This document shows positions 16,345 to 38,900 of a stretch of 64,000 bases of DNA, in pieces (the stretch's first letter is position 1; every line of letters starts with the position of its first letter). The DNA is from Mycobacterium sp. 050128 (GTDB lineage: Bacteria > Actinomycetota > Actinomycetes > Mycobacteriales > Mycobacteriaceae), in the NCBI RefSeq assembly GCF_036409155.1, contig NZ_JAZGLW010000002.1:682001-746000 (forward strand). Reading direction: 5' to 3'. The notes beneath the pieces were generated by a model that did not search any database, was not told where the DNA came from, and worked only from the letters and a program-made list of their open reading frames with translations. The position numbers were made by a program, and so were the translations under genes.

Positions 16345-19300
16345 CTAGAGCAATCCCACCAGTTGCAAGTCGGTGACGTACTTGATGATGACCGGTGCCG
16401 TGATGTGCGGGATGTCGTTGTCCGCACCGATTTTCGCTTCCTGCACCGCGGCGCGGAATCGGTCGGTTGGCGCGAACGACCCGCGGGTCGGCTCGAGCGG
16501 CTGGATCTGCTCGGGGTTGTGCAGCATCAACTGCAGCATCTGAAGCACGGAATGCTGGCGCTGCCGGTCCGGCAGGGCCCGCAGGCCGATCTCGAACTGC
16601 CGCACCCACTCCGCGAAGTCGTCGATGCGCTGGATCGGATAGCCGGCCTCGATCAGCCAGTCGACGTAGGTGTCGATTCCGATGCCGTCGTCGTGCGGGT
16701 TCATCACGTGATAGGTCTCGAACCCGTCGACCACTTGGGCCCCCAGGGTGGCGATCGACTCGGCGACGAATTCGACGGGCAGCGCGTCGTAGTGCGCCCG
16801 CTGCCGATTGCCGTTCTCGTCACGGCGGTAGAACGAAGCGGGCGCGACGCCGGTGGCCACCAGGCTCAGGATCATCCGGGTGACGATATCGGTCACGTTG
16901 AACTGACCCGCATAGCTGACGTCGGACAGGATCATGTCGCTGCGGAACACCGAAACCGGAAGCCCGAACTGCTCATTGGCCTCCCGCAGCAACACCTCAC
17001 CGGCCCACTTGCTGTTGCCGTAGCCGTTGGCGTAGCTGCCGTCGAGGACGCGGGTCGGACTGACCACGCGGATGTCGGCATCCTCGGTGAACAGCGCCGG
17101 CTCGACCTGGCGACCGAGGTCGGAGGTCGACACGTACGCATACGGCTTCATCCGGGAGGTCAGCGCGAACTTGATCAGCTCGCCGGTACCAACGACGTTG
17201 GGCCCGAACAACTCTCGGTACGGCAGCACGCCGTTGACCACGGCTGCCGAGTCGACGATCAGATCGACGGTATCGGCCAGCCGCTGATAGGTCTGCTCGT
17301 CGAGACCCAGATTGGCTTCGCCCTTGTCGCCGGCGACGACCTCGAGATGATCGGCGGCCAGCTGGTGGAAGTGGTCCACCAACTGCGGGTCGCCACTGTC
17401 GAATGTCTTCTCCAGCCGACGCCACGCCTCCTGATCGGAGCCGGCTCGCACCAGGCAGATCAGCTTGCCGTCAACACGTTTCAGTTGCTTGAGCCACTCC
17501 AGCGCCAGGTAACGCCCCAGGAACCCGGTCGCCCCGGTCAACAACACCGTGCGCGCTTCGGCGCTCGGGGCCGGCAGCGTCGGAGCGCCGAGCAACGTCG
17601 TCTCGTCGATGAACTTGTCCAGGGTGAGGTCGCTGGCGCGCAGCTCCTCGGTGTCGCGGCCGTGCACGGCGACGTAACTCGGGCCGTTGGCATCGGTCTC
17701 GTCGGCGTCTGCGGCACTGTCCAGGCGCTGGCTCATGGCGCGAACCGACGGCGCCTCGAACAGCGTGCGCACCGACAGGTTGGAATCGAACGCCGTGTTG
17801 ATCGCGGCGACCACGCGCATCGCCGACAGCGAATCGCCACCCAGGTCGAAGAAGGAGTTCTCGACGCCGACCCGCTCGATGCCGAGCACCTGGCCGTAGA
17901 TCCCGGCCACGATCTCCTCGGTGGGTGTCGCGGGCGGGATGTAGCGGACCGCACTCTGGTATTCGGGTGCGGGCAGGGCGCGTTTGTCGAGCTTGCCGTT
18001 GACGGTGCGCGGCAGCGTGTCGAGCACGACGATCGCCGTCGGAACCATGTAGGCCGGCAGCCGCTCGCCCAGCAGGCCGCGCATCTGGGCAGTGTCGACA
18101 TCGCCGGTGACCGTGACGTACCCGACCAGCCGCTTGTCACCGGGACGGTCCTCGCGAGCGATCACCGCCGCGGCCTGCACCCCGTCCAGGGCGGCCAGCG
18201 CCGCCTGCACCTCACCGAGCTCGATGCGGTAACCGCGGATCTTGACCTGCTCGTCGGCACGGCCCAAGTACTGCAACTGCCCGTCGGCACCCCAGCGCAC
18301 CAAATCGCCGGTGCGATACATCCGGTCGCCCCGCTCGCTGAACGGGCACGCCACGAACCGCGACGCGGTCAGGCCGGCCCTGCGCAGATAGCCGACGGCC
18401 ACACCCCGGCCCGCGATGTACAACTCGCCGACCACGCCCTCGGGAGCCGGCCGCAGCCACTTGTCCAGCACGAACAACGCCGCACCCGGTACCGGCACGC
18501 CGATCGGCGCGCCCTCGCCGGCCTTCATCGGCGCACTGATCGCGGCATAGATGGTGGCTTCGGTCGGACCGTAGGCGTTGATCATCACGCGTCCCGGCGC
18601 CCACTTGTCCACCAACTCGTTGGGGCTGGCCTCCCCGGCCATCACCAACGTCGCGGACTCCAACCCCTCGCCCGGCATCATCGCCAGCGCCGACGGAGTT
18701 TGACCCACCACGGTCACCTGCTCGGCGACCAGCAAGTCGCGCAGCTCGTGAGCCGACGCCGCTGCCGATTCGGGCACCACGACCAGCCGTGCACCGTGCA
18801 GCAGTGCGGTGAAGATCTCCCACACCGAGACATCGAAGCTGTAGGAGTGCCACTGCGACCACACCTGGTCCGGGCCGGTCGGCGCGCCGGGGTCGGGCGC
18901 TTCCAGCAACGACGTCGCGTTGTGGTGGGTGATCGCCACGCCCTTGGGCACCCCGGTCGTCCCCGAGGTGTAGATCGTGTACGCCAGGTCCTCCGGCATC
19001 GGCACCGGGAAGGTGATGTCCGAAGGGATCGACAGGTCCGGGTCGTGGACGTCGATGACCGGCAGGTCGGCCCCGTCGAACCGGGACCGCATGGTCGCGT
19101 CGGTCATCGCGGCGACCGGCGTGGCGTCACCGAGCATGAACTCCAGCCGCGCGTCGGGCATCGCCGGGTCGATCGGCAGGTAGGCGGCTCCGGACTTGAG
19201 TACCGCAACCATCGCGATGATCGCCTCGGCCGACCGGTTGAACAGCAGCGCCACACATTCGCCCGGGCGTGCGCCCTTACTGACCAGCACTCGCGCCAAT

Positions 19301-22300
19301 CGCTCGGCCGCCTCGTCGAGCTCGCGGTAGGTCCACGACCGGTCGCCGTCCACCAGCGCCACCCCATCCGGGGTCCGGGCCACCTGCGCGGCGAACATCG
19401 CCGGGATCGTCGTGCCCTCCACCGGCTGGGCCAGCACGGCGCGGTTGCCCCACTCGTCCAGGCGGGCATGCTCACCGGCATCCAGCACGTCCATCGACGA
19501 CAGTCGCTGGCTCGGGTCGGCGGTCATCGCGACCAGCACCCGCTGGAATCGCTCCACCAGCGTTTCGATGCTCGCCGGGTCGAACACGTCCGTGTCGTAC
19601 TCGACGCGGATGCCCAATTCGTGGCCCGGCAAGGCCATCACGGAAAGCGGGTAGTGGTTGTATTCGCGGTTCGTGACGTCGGTGATGGCCAGCTCGTGCA
19701 CACCCACCGGCACGTTCGTGTCGATCGGGTAGTTCTCGTACAGGAACAGCGTGTCGAACAACTGGTCGTGGCCGGTGGCGCGGTGAATGTCGGACAGGCC
19801 CAGGTGCTCATGCTCGAGCCGGTTGTTGTGCGCGGTCTGCAGTTGGTCGAGCAGCTCGGCGACCGTGGTGGCCACGGTGGTGTTCGCCCGCACCGCAACG
19901 GTGTTGATCAGCAGCCCGACAATCGATTCCGAGCCCAGCACCTCGGGGGGCCGGCCCGAAACCGCGGTGCCGAACGCGACGTCGCGCTGGCCGGTCAGCC
20001 ACATCAGCAACTGTGCCCATCCGGCCTGCAGCACCGTGTTGACGGTGGTGTGGCAGGAGCGAGCCAGCGTGCTCAGCTCGCGGGTGGTCTCGGCGGACAC
20101 CCGGTACGAGTCGACGCGTCGCCGCCCGAGTCCTATCCGCGTTGCGGGGCCGACCAGGGTCGGGTTGTCGAAGCCTTCGAACATCTGGCGCCATGCCGCC
20201 TGCGCCGCCGGGCGGTCCTGCTCGGCGAGCCAGGTGAGAATGCTGCGGTACGACGCGGGCGCCGGCAGGCGCTCGCCGAAGTAACTGGCGAAGATTTCGC
20301 GCAGCAGGATCGGCAGCGACCACCCGTCCATCACGATGTGGTGATTGGTCAGCACGAACCGATGCTTGTTCTCGGCGATCCGGATCAGCGCCCCGCGGAA
20401 GGCCGGCCGGCCGAGCAGGTCGCTGACCGCGTCGCGCTCGTCGGCGCACAGCTGCTCGATTTGCTCGTCGTGGCCGGCTTCGTCGCTGTCGAGCTGGATG
20501 TACCGCCAGGCCATGACGGGCTCGGCGGGGATGACCTGCACCGGCTCGTCGAACTGGGCGGAGAACCGGGCCGCCAGGTTGGGGTGCCGGTTGACCACCG
20601 TCTGCACCGCCTCCCGCAGCCGCTGCGGGTCAATGGCGCCGGCGATCGTGATACCCAGCTGCACCGCGTAGACGTCGTCGCCGTTGTCGCCGCCCTGGGC
20701 AACGCTGGCGTGAAACAGCAGACCCTGCTGCACGGGGGTCAGCGGCAAAACGTCGGCGAGATGGTACTGCTGCTCGAGTTGGTCGAGCTGCTGCTGGGTC
20801 AGCCGTGCCGGCGCCAGGTCGGACGGCGTCAGGCCGCCGCCGCCGTTGCGCACGTGGGCACAGATGCCGGTCAGGGCCTCGAACCACAGCGTGCTCAGCC
20901 GGCTGATCTGCTCGCCGTCCAGCGCCGAGGGCGCCCAGGTCCAGCTGGCGTGCAGGTGCGGGCCCGCTTCGGTGTCCATGGTGCCGGCGTTGAGGTCGAC
21001 GGTGTGCATGAGTGGCAGCGGTACCGCGGTGGCCGCGCCGGCGACCGACAAGCCTTCTTCGGAGATCCGCCACAAATCGCCGGAGAGCTCCGCGGCCGTG
21101 CCGGCGCCGAGCCGGCCGAGGTAGTTGAACCCGATCGCCGGGTCGTTGCCGTGCAGCTCGACCTCGTTGTTCGCGTAGCGCAACAGTCCGTAGGTCAGCG
21201 GGTCGGGCAGACCGCGCAGTTGCTCCTTGGCGTCCTTGATCACCGGCCCCAGCGCGGTGTCACCCGCGACCACCTGCGACCAGTTCAGTCCGGCGACGGC
21301 CAACGACACCGGGTACTTGGTGGTGAACCAGCCGACGGTGCGCGACAAGTCGACGTTGGGCGCCAACTCTTCGTGGCGGCCGTGGCCCTCGACACCGATG
21401 CCGATCGGCGCGCCGGTGCCCAGGAATTCCGCCCAGGCCAACCCGAAGGCGATCAGCAGAATGTCTTGCACCCCAGCGTGAAACGCCGCCGGCACCTCGC
21501 CCAGCAGCAACCGCGTCGTCTCGACGTCGAGCTCGGCCGACATCTGCTCGGCGCTGACGTAGGTGTCCAGCTCGGGACGCACCGCGGGCAGCGCGGCCGG
21601 GACCGATGCCACTCGCCGCCACGCCTCGGCCTGCTCGGTTACCGCGGGGCGCTGCGCGTACTCCTCGAGCAGCGACGACCAGCGGGCAAACGACGTCCCG
21701 CCCGGGGGCAACTCGATCGGTTGTCCGCTGTGGTGCTGAGCCCAGGCAATGTTCAAGTCTTCCAACAGGATTCGCCACGACACCCCGTCGACGGCCAGGT
21801 GATGAATGATCAGCACCAACTGCGACGTGGAGCTCACCCACAGCGCGCTCAGCATCACACCGGCGGCCGGGTTCAGCCGCGACCGCGCCTCGACGAGCGC
21901 CTCGTCGGTCAACACCTCGACCGACTGCAGCAGTTCGGTGGCGTCCACGGTCCCCACTTCGGGTACCTGAAGCGACCATTCGCCCGCGTCGTCGTCCTCG
22001 ACGCGCAACCGCAGGGTGGCATGCCGATCGATCAACGCCTGCAGCACCGGCGCCACGTCGGCCTCGGTCACTGCGGACGGAGCCTGCACCACCATGGTCT
22101 GGTTGAACTGCTCGACGGGACCCACCACGCCTTGCAGCCAGCGGATGATCGGGGTGGCGACCACATCGCCGATACCCTCGTCGACGACGCCGTCGGCTCC
22201 GTCGGTCATCGTGGCCACCCGGGCCAGCCGCGCTACCGTCTGCTCGACGAAAATGTCACGGGGACGGCACATTACGCCGGCGGCCCGGGCGCGCGCCGAC

Positions 22301-24005
22301 ACCTGCATCGACAGGATGCTGTCACCGCCCAGGTCGAAGAAGGAGTCGTCCACACCGACCCGCTCGACGCCGAGCACCTGCGCGTAAATTCCGGCCAGTA
22401 TTTCCTCGACCGCGTCCGACGGCGCGCGATATTCGCCGCCACCGGCGTATTCGGGGGCGGGCAGGGCGCGTTTGTCGAGCTTGCCGTTCACGGTCAACGG
22501 CAGCGTGTCGAGCACGACGATCGCCGTCGGAACCATGTAGGCCGGCAGCCGCTCGGCCAGCGTGCTGCGCATCACCGCGGTGTCCACGTCCGCGGTGACG
22601 GTGACGTAACCGACCAGCCGCTTGTCGCCCGGGCGGTCCTCGCGAGCGATTACCGCCGCGGCCTGCACCCCGTCCAGGGCGGCCAAAGCCGCCTGCACCT
22701 CACCGAGCTCGATGCGGTAACCGCGGATCTTGACCTGTTCGTCGGCACGGCCCAAGTACTGCAACTGGCCGTCGGCACCCCAGCGCACCAGGTCCCCGGT
22801 GCGATACATCCGGTCACCCGGCTCGCCGAACGGGCACGCCACGAACCGCGACGCGGTCAGCGGCGACCGGCGCAGGTACCCGCTGGCCACACCGCGACCG
22901 GCGATGTACAACTCACCGGTCACCCCCTCGAGCGCCGGCCGCAGCCACTTATCCAGCACAAACAGCGCCGCTCCCGGCACCGGCGAACCGATCGGCGCGC
23001 CCGTGTCCGGGCTCAACGGCGCGCTCATCGCCGCATAGATCGTGCCCTCGGTCGGGCCGTAGGCGTTGATCAGCACCCGCCCGGGCGCCCACCGATCGAG
23101 CACCTCGGATGGGAGCGCCTCGCCGGCCACGAACACCACGGTCGACTCCAGGCCTTCCGACGACAACATCGCTGCCGCAGAAGGGGTTTGGCACAGGACA
23201 TTGACCTTTTCGGCGATCAGCAGTGCATGCAGATCGTCCGGCGAACTGGCCACCGCTTCGGGGACGATCACCAGCCGCCCGCCGTGCAGCAGGGCGCCGA
23301 AGATCTCCCACACCGAAACGTCGAAGCTGTAGGAGTGCCACTGCGACCACACCTGCCCCGGACCGGGCGGCACCGCCGAGTGCAGCTTCTCCAGTAGGGA
23401 CGTCGCATTTTGGTGAGTGATCGCCACGCCCTTGGGCACCCCGGTCGTCCCCGAGGTGTAAATCATGTACGCCAGATCCGCCGGCGCCGGCGCGGACAAT
23501 TCGGTGCCGGGGTCCTCCCCCGGCTCGTCGAAGTCGACGACGACCAGGTCGGCGCCGTCTAACCGGGACCGGTGGGCCGCGGTCGTGAGCGCCGCGACCG
23601 GTGTGGCGTCGCCGAGCATGAACTCCACCCGCGCGTCCGGCAGTGCGGGGTCGATCGGCAGGTAGGCCGCTCCGGCCTTGAGTACCGCCATCATCGACAC
23701 GATCGCCTCGGTCGAGCGCGAAAACAGCAGTGCCACAGTCTGTCCCGGGCCCGCACCGTGGGCGGTCAGCACCCGCGCCAAGAGCTCCGCAGTCTCATCG
23801 AGCTCGCGGTAGGTCCACGACCGGTCCCCGCACACCAACGCGACGGCCTCCGGGGCGTTCGCGACCTGCGCCGCAAACAGCTCGGGAATCGTCACGCCCT
23901 TCGCCGGGCGGGTCAATACGGCGCGGTTGCCCCACTCGTCCAGCCGCGCGACTTCGCCCCCGTCGAGGAGATCAATCGATAAGAGCCGCCGTTTACCGTC
24001 GGCCA

Positions 24006-24006
<1 letters not shown>
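16345..24006 (-). CDS. mps2: Nonribosomal peptide synthetase Mps2 (GPL modules 3 and 4, reductive release)
   Basis: A 2553-residue NRPS that finishes the GPL tetrapeptide core. Order by motif: A3 (Y-T-S-G-T-T-G near 185), carrier T3 (L-G-G-D-S near 558), epimerase E3 (H-H-L-A-V-D-G near 735), C4 (H-H-I-V-M-D-G near 1223), A4 (near 1682), carrier T4 (L-G-G-D-S near 2057), and a thioester reductase from about 2150 (G-A-T-G-F-L-G and Y-G-N-S-K). My manual pocket alignment gives DVWCFAAIY for A3 and DVWGVAAIY for A4: two similar pockets, consistent with D-Ala and L-alaninol. The terminal reductase would release the amino alcohol. The ATG overlaps the mps1 stop as TAATG, with AGGGGATGAG upstream. 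It is called pstB in some MAC papers. Confidence 0.95.
17970..18330 (-). repeat. A4-domain tract nearly identical to the A3-domain tract
   Basis: About 360 bases covering the C-terminal part of adenylation domain 4 match 22455-22815 in domain 3 with only scattered differences, including long runs of exact identity at the nucleotide level. The shared protein segment runs from Y-L-G-R-A-D-E-Q-V through [11 protein letters not shown]. This suggests recent duplication or gene conversion. Confidence 0.75.
22455..22815 (-). repeat. A3-domain tract nearly identical to the A4-domain tract
   Basis: This is the partner of 17970-18330. Both lie within mps2 in direct orientation, about 4.5 kb apart, which makes the gene prone to in-frame recombination or assembly collapse. 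Confidence 0.75.
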
Positions 24007-34274
<10,268 letters not shown>

Positions 34275-34318
34275 GTGAGTCCCCCAAAGCTCCACCCGAG
34301 TCCCCATACCCAGGCGGT

Positions 34319-34549
34319 TTACTTATCAAAACTCCGACCCGCTGCCAGCCGCTCGCGCAGACTCTTCGGCCGGATATCTGGCCAGTTCTGCTCGATGTAC
34401 TCGAGACACGCCGCACGGTCGGCCTCGCCATATACCACCCGCCATCCAGCGGGGACATCGGCGAAGGTCGGCCACAGACTGTGTTGCTCCTCGTCATTGA
34501 CCAACACGAAAAAACTGCCATTATCGTCGTCGAACGGATTGGTGCTCAC
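34319..34549 (-). CDS. mbtH: MbtH-like protein, NRPS adenylation partner
   Basis: A 76-residue MbtH-family chaperone. It shows the invariant [28 protein letters not shown] and D-I-R-P-K-S-L blocks, including the two tryptophans that clamp the A-domain. The GTG at 34549 (V-S-T-N-P-F) follows GGAGAACT and gives the normal family length; the open frame continues to 34633 but those residues are not MbtH-like. It lies 44 bases upstream of mps1 on the same strand, so mbtH-mps1-mps2 form one operon. It should be needed for A1-A4 activity. Confidence 0.95.
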   Translation of the reverse strand: MSTNPFDDDNGSFFVLVNDEEQHSLWPTFADVPAGWRVVYGEADRAACLEYIEQNWPDIRPKSLRERLAAGRSFDK

Positions 34550-35414
34550 AGTTCTCCAGGCGGTCTCTCGATATAGGTGGGGTCGTTCCAAACCATACTG
34601 GAGGCCCACAGGCTCGGTCGGAGGTTTCGACAAAGTTCCTGATGTGATCTGTTAAGCACTCGTGACACCTGTTGGCAATTCGGTGCCGGGCGCAACGCTG
34701 CGACGTTGGCGCCGTGAAGTGCAGTGACCTGCAGCGACGGTACGGGCTGTCTGCCGACCGTCAAGAGTACGTTACCTACGCGTAGAAAACGACCAAGTTA
34801 CGCTCTCGTTGCTCGTTAGTTGCCGCGCCGGAATACCGTCGCGCGGCCTCGGCGGTGGACCCGCAGATCAGGACGGAAACGACGGCGGGACGGCTCCAGC
34901 AAATACGGGCACAGCACGGTAGCTACCGGGTTCAGAGGGCCGTCGAGAGGGCCATGTGATCGCGCGACTGCACCGTTCCCCCATTGCCGCGGGGCTGGCT
35001 CACGCGACGTTGCTGCGACGACGACAAATCGCGCGTTCAGCCACCTCAGCGAACCACTCGTACTTCGTTAGCTGACCGCGGGAAGATGACGTCCTCGGCA
35101 CGAGATCGCCCCGGAATGTAATGTGTGTCACCATTGCTCGGGACAATGACGCATACAACACCTGCCGCACGGGTGGATTCCACTCATTGATAGCGTCCTC
35201 TTACGCACGCGATACGAGTTACGATCCCATATCGGGTTACCAAAGATCTGATGTCGGGGGCAATGGCATGGTTTACTCATCAAGATCTGGTTGCACTCGC
35301 CGAACGCCGCTCGTTTGAGCTGACCGCCGCAGGTCTGGTGTGGTGCGATCGAGGTACAGGTACGTTATCGAGCGATTGACATAGCGAGTCTGGGAACGGG
35401 TTGAAGGGGGTGCG
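34550..35414. promoter_or_regulatory. Divergent control region between mbtH-mps and mmpS4 operons
   Basis: This 865-base region separates the two divergent GPL operons. I see no convincing gene in either direction: small frames are short and lack ribosome sites. The part around 34750-34820 and 35120-35400 is visibly richer in A and T than the neighbours. TTGACA at 35376-35381 lies close to the mmpS4 start, but no good -10 follows at the normal spacing. The promoters of both operons, and probably their regulator sites, must lie here. No operator repeat is clear. Confidence 0.6.
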
Positions 35415-36002
35415 GTGGTCGAGCATGACGTTCGAGCCCGGTCCGACGTCGCCACGGAAGGTAGCCAGAACGTGAGCCAGCCCTCCGGCCGCTTCCGGCG
35501 GTTCGGTCGTCAGTCGGGGCCCCAGGAGCCCGATCGAGTTCGCAGGGGTCGGCGCAACTCGGGGGGCGGCGCGATCAAGCTGCTGGGGCGGCTCTGGATC
35601 CCACTGCTCATCGTCGCCGTCCTGACCGCCGGCGGATTCACGGTGTCGCGGCTGCACGGAATATTCGGCTCCGAGAAGCGCCAGTCGTATGCCGACTCCA
35701 GAGTCAAAGACAGCAAACCGTTCAACCCCAAGCATCTGAAGTACGAGGTCTTCGGCGCGCCCGGGACGGTGGCCGACATCAGCTATTTCGACGTCAACGC
35801 CGACCCGCAGCACATCAACGCCGTCACACTGCCATGGTCGATGGATCTCTCGACGACACTGCCGTCAATCGTGGGAAACGTGGTGGCACAAGGCGATACC
35901 GACACCATTGGCTGCCGCATCATCGTTGATGGCACCGTCAAGTCCGAGAAGGTTTCACACGAGGTGAATGCCTTCACGTACTGCGTGCTTACGGCTGCAT
36001 GA
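35415..36002 (+). CDS. mmpS4: MmpS4-type membrane accessory protein
   Basis: A 195-residue MmpS protein, partner of MmpL transporters. A basic, Arg/Gly-rich cytoplasmic tail (residues 1-55) is followed by one transmembrane segment ([14 protein letters not shown]). The periplasmic domain carries the family blocks [18 protein letters not shown] and two Cys residues (C-R-I-I-V-D-G and Y-C-V-L) that probably form a disulphide. The tail is longer than in many MmpS proteins. GTG codons at 35415 and 35472 both have purine-rich sites; the second, with GGAAGG at better spacing, would give 176 residues. The stop overlaps mmpL4a as ATGA. Confidence 0.9.
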   Translation: MVEHDVRARSDVATEGSQNVSQPSGRFRRFGRQSGPQEPDRVRRGRRNSGGGAIKLLGRLWIPLLIVAVLTAGGFTVSRLHGIFGSEKRQSYADSRVKDSKPFNPKHLKYEVFGAPGTVADISYFDVNADPQHINAVTLPWSMDLSTTLPSIVGNVVAQGDTDTIGCRIIVDGTVKSEKVSHEVNAFTYCVLTAA

Positions 36003-38893
36003 GCGACGAAAGCTTAGGCACGGAGCGGCCCTCGCGACCCTTCATCGCGCGGAACGTCCACCGGTTTTCAATACTCATCATCTTGGGCTGGCTCGGCCTC
36101 ACCGTCTTCTTCACCGTCGGCGTCCCGCCCCTGGAGGTCGTCGAACAAGGGCATTCGGTATCGCTGAATCCCGCAGACGCACCGTCCTTCAAGGCGATGG
36201 CACGCCTCGGCCAGGACTTCAAGGAATCCAATTCGGGCGCCCTGGCGATGATTGTCCTCGAGGGAGACCAACCTCTCGGCCACGACGCGCACCAGTACTA
36301 CGACGAATTGGTGCGCCGGCTCGAAGCCGATACCAAGCACGTCCAGCATGTCCAGAACTTCTGGGGAGATCCGGTCACCGCCGCCGCCGCGCAAAGTATC
36401 GACGGCAAGGCCGCGTATGTGCAGCTAAACCTTGGCGGCCTCCAGGGCGCATCCGCGGGAGACGAATCCGTAGCGGCCATCCGCGGCATCGTGGCCGGGC
36501 TGCCCGCGCCGCCCGGACTCAAGGTCTATGTGACCGGCCCCGCCGCAACCGTCGCGGATATGAACAAGGCAGGCCAGGAGACCGTCACGACGGTCACACT
36601 GGCGAGCCTTTCCGTGATCTTTATTACGTTGCTGCTCGTCTACCGCTCGATTACTACTGTCATCTTGTTGTTGCTGACGGTCGGTCTGCAATTAACGATA
36701 GCCCGAGGAATGGTCGCATTTCTCGCTTATCACGGGTTCATTGGCCTTACTACTTTCGCAGTCAACCTCTTGGTGGCCGCGGTCATCGCTACGGGTACCG
36801 ACTATGGAATCTTCTTTGTTGGGCGATATCAGGAGGCCCGGCAGGCGGGCGAAGATAAAGAAACCGCTTTCTATACCACATTCAGTAGTGTCGCGAAGGT
36901 TGTGCTGGCCTCCGGATTGACGATTTCCGGAGCGGTTCTTTGCCTGAGCTTTACCCGGCTGCCCTATTTCCAGCCGCTGGGACTTCCCAATGCAACGGGT
37001 ATCGCCGTCGCTGTTCTCGTCGCGCTCACGCTCACACCCGCACTGCTCGCCGTGGGCGCTCGTTTCGGCCTGTTCGAACCGAAACGGAAGCTCCGGGTGC
37101 GCGGCTGGCGACGAATAGGCACCGCGATCGTTCGCTGGCCGGCGCCGATCTTCATTGCCACATTGGCGATTGCCCTTATTGGGCTGCTGACACTGCCGGG
37201 CTACAACCCCAGCTATGACGACCAGAAGTTCATCCCTGCAGACATTCCCGCCAGCGTAGGAAACGCGGCCGCGGCGCGACATTTTCCCGAGTCACGAATG
37301 ATGATGCCGGAAATCCTGTTGGTCGAAGCCGATCACGACCTGCGCAATCCCACGGACATGCTGGTGTTGAATCAATTGGCCAAAGGGATCCTCGCGGTGC
37401 CGGGTGTTTCTACGGTTCAAAGCGTGACTCGCCCTGAGGGAACTCCGTTGGCGCACACCAGCATTCCATACATCATGAGCATGTCGCAGTCGTCTCAGCT
37501 GACCAATATGGCGTTCCAGAAGGATCGCATGAACGACATGCTGAAACAGGCCGACGAAATGGCCAAGATGATTAAGCTGATGCAGCACATGGTCGAGTTG
37601 ATGAAGGAGCTTACCGCCACGACCCATGACATGGTCGGCCAGACGCATCAAATTCAGAAGACCACCGCAGAATTGCGCGACCGTGTTTCGGATTTCGAGG
37701 ATTTCTTCAGGCCGCTCCGCAGTTATTTCTACTGGGAAAAGCATTGCTACGACGTTCCCGTCTGCTTCGCGATTAGATCGGTGTTCGACGCAATCGATGG
37801 CGTCGACGAGGTCAATGACAAGTTCACCGAATTGGTGGCAGACCTCGATAAATTAGATGCGATCCTGCCGCAGTTGCTTATACAAATTCCGCAGTTGATC
37901 GAAACCATGCAGAGCATGCGGACCATGATGCTGACCATGCACAGCACCATGGAGGGGACAATCGGCCAGATGGAGGTGAATGGCGGCCAAAACCCGAACG
38001 CTATGGGTCAGGCGTTCGACACCTCTAAGAATGACGATAGTTTCTATATCCCGCCGAGCATTATCGATGGCTCGGATACCTTCAAGCGGGTCATGAAGAT
38101 CTTCCTGTCGCCCGACGGAAAGAACGCCCGCCTGCTGATTGCGCAAAAGGGCGACCCGGCGACGCCCGAGGGGCTTTCCCGCGTCGATCCGATCAGGACG
38201 GCCGCCGAGGAATCGCTCAAGGGCACGCCCCTGGAAGACGCCAAGGTTTATCTGACCGGAACCGCTGCCGTGGTAAAGGACTTGGTCGAAGGCGCCAAAT
38301 TCGATCTCTTGATCGCGGGAGTCGCCGCGCTTTGCCTTATTTTCATCATCATGCTGATCATGACGCGTAGCTTCCTCGCCGCGCTGGTCATCGTTGGTAC
38401 GGTATTGCTTTCATTGGGCGCCTCCTTCGGGATGTCCATCCTGGTTTGGCAGTATTTGCTTGGGCTGCAAATTCACTGGACTGTTCTTTCGATGTCGGTG
38501 ATCGTGCTGTTGGCCGTCGGTTCCGACTACAACCTGCTCCTGGTTTCCCGGATGAAAGAGGAATTGTCCGCCGGCATACACACCGGCATCATCCGCGCCA
38601 TGGCGGGCACCGGAAAAGTCGTCACCAACGCGGGCCTGGTATTCGCCTTCACGATGGCTTCCATGGCGGTCAGCGACCTGCGCAGCATCGCCCAGCTGGG
38701 CACCACGATCGGGATGGGCCTGATGTTCGACACCCTGGTGGTGCGCGCCTTCATGACACCGGCCGTCGCGGCGCTGCTCGGACGCTGGTTCTGGTGGCCC
38801 CAACAAGTGCGCACCCGCCCCGCAAGTCAGATGCTGCGGCCGTTGGGGTCTCGCCCGTTGGTGCGCTCATTGCTGCTGAAAGAAACGCGGTGA
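35999..38893 (+). CDS. mmpL4a: MmpL4a, RND-family lipid transporter
   Basis: A 964-residue RND transporter expected to export glycopeptidolipid using the proton gradient. One transmembrane segment near the N-terminus precedes a porter loop, and two five-helix bundles lie at about 195-375 and 755-935. The proton-relay Asp-Tyr pairs of MmpL proteins are present as G-T-D-Y-G near residue 268 and G-S-D-Y-N near 843. The second porter loop contains a Met-rich helical stretch near 500-560 (repeated M-x-x-M patterns) that should form the long coiled-coil. Start by ATGA overlap with mmpS4; mmpL4b follows after 7 bases. Confidence 0.95.
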   Translation: MSDESLGTERPSRPFIARNVHRFSILIILGWLGLTVFFTVGVPPLEVVEQGHSVSLNPADAPSFKAMARLGQDFKESNSGALAMIVLEGDQPLGHDAHQYYDELVRRLEADTKHVQHVQNFWGDPVTAAAAQSIDGKAAYVQLNLGGLQGASAGDESVAAIRGIVAGLPAPPGLKVYVTGPAATVADMNKAGQETVTTVTLASLSVIFITLLLVYRSITTVILLLLTVGLQLTIARGMVAFLAYHGFIGLTTFAVNLLVAAVIATGTDYGIFFVGRYQEARQAGEDKETAFYTTFSSVAKVVLASGLTISGAVLCLSFTRLPYFQPLGLPNATGIAVAVLVALTLTPALLAVGARFGLFEPKRKLRVRGWRRIGTAIVRWPAPIFIATLAIALIGLLTLPGYNPSYDDQKFIPADIPASVGNAAAARHFPESRMMMPEILLVEADHDLRNPTDMLVLNQLAKGILAVPGVSTVQSVTRPEGTPLAHTSIPYIMSMSQSSQLTNMAFQKDRMNDMLKQADEMAKMIKLMQHMVELMKELTATTHDMVGQTHQIQKTTAELRDRVSDFEDFFRPLRSYFYWEKHCYDVPVCFAIRSVFDAIDGVDEVNDKFTELVADLDKLDAILPQLLIQIPQLIETMQSMRTMMLTMHSTMEGTIGQMEVNGGQNPNAMGQAFDTSKNDDSFYIPPSIIDGSDTFKRVMKIFLSPDGKNARLLIAQKGDPATPEGLSRVDPIRTAAEESLKGTPLEDAKVYLTGTAAVVKDLVEGAKFDLLIAGVAALCLIFIIMLIMTRSFLAALVIVGTVLLSLGASFGMSILVWQYLLGLQIHWTVLSMSVIVLLAVGSDYNLLLVSRMKEELSAGIHTGIIRAMAGTGKVVTNAGLVFAFTMASMAVSDLRSIAQLGTTIGMGLMFDTLVVRAFMTPAVAALLGRWFWWPQQVRTRPASQMLRPLGSRPLVRSLLLKETR

Positions 38894-38900
38894 GGAACGC

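Noticed and set aside
16306..23397. A 2363-codon open frame antisense to mps2
   Set aside because: It is out of phase with a clearly real NRPS; its translation is low-complexity (His/Arg/Gln/Gly-rich) and has no domain. Long antisense frames arise from GC-rich third positions and the repeated domains.
35121..35318. A 65-codon frame upstream of mmpS4
   Set aside because: It has no Shine-Dalgarno and no family resemblance, and lies in the A/T-richer control region.
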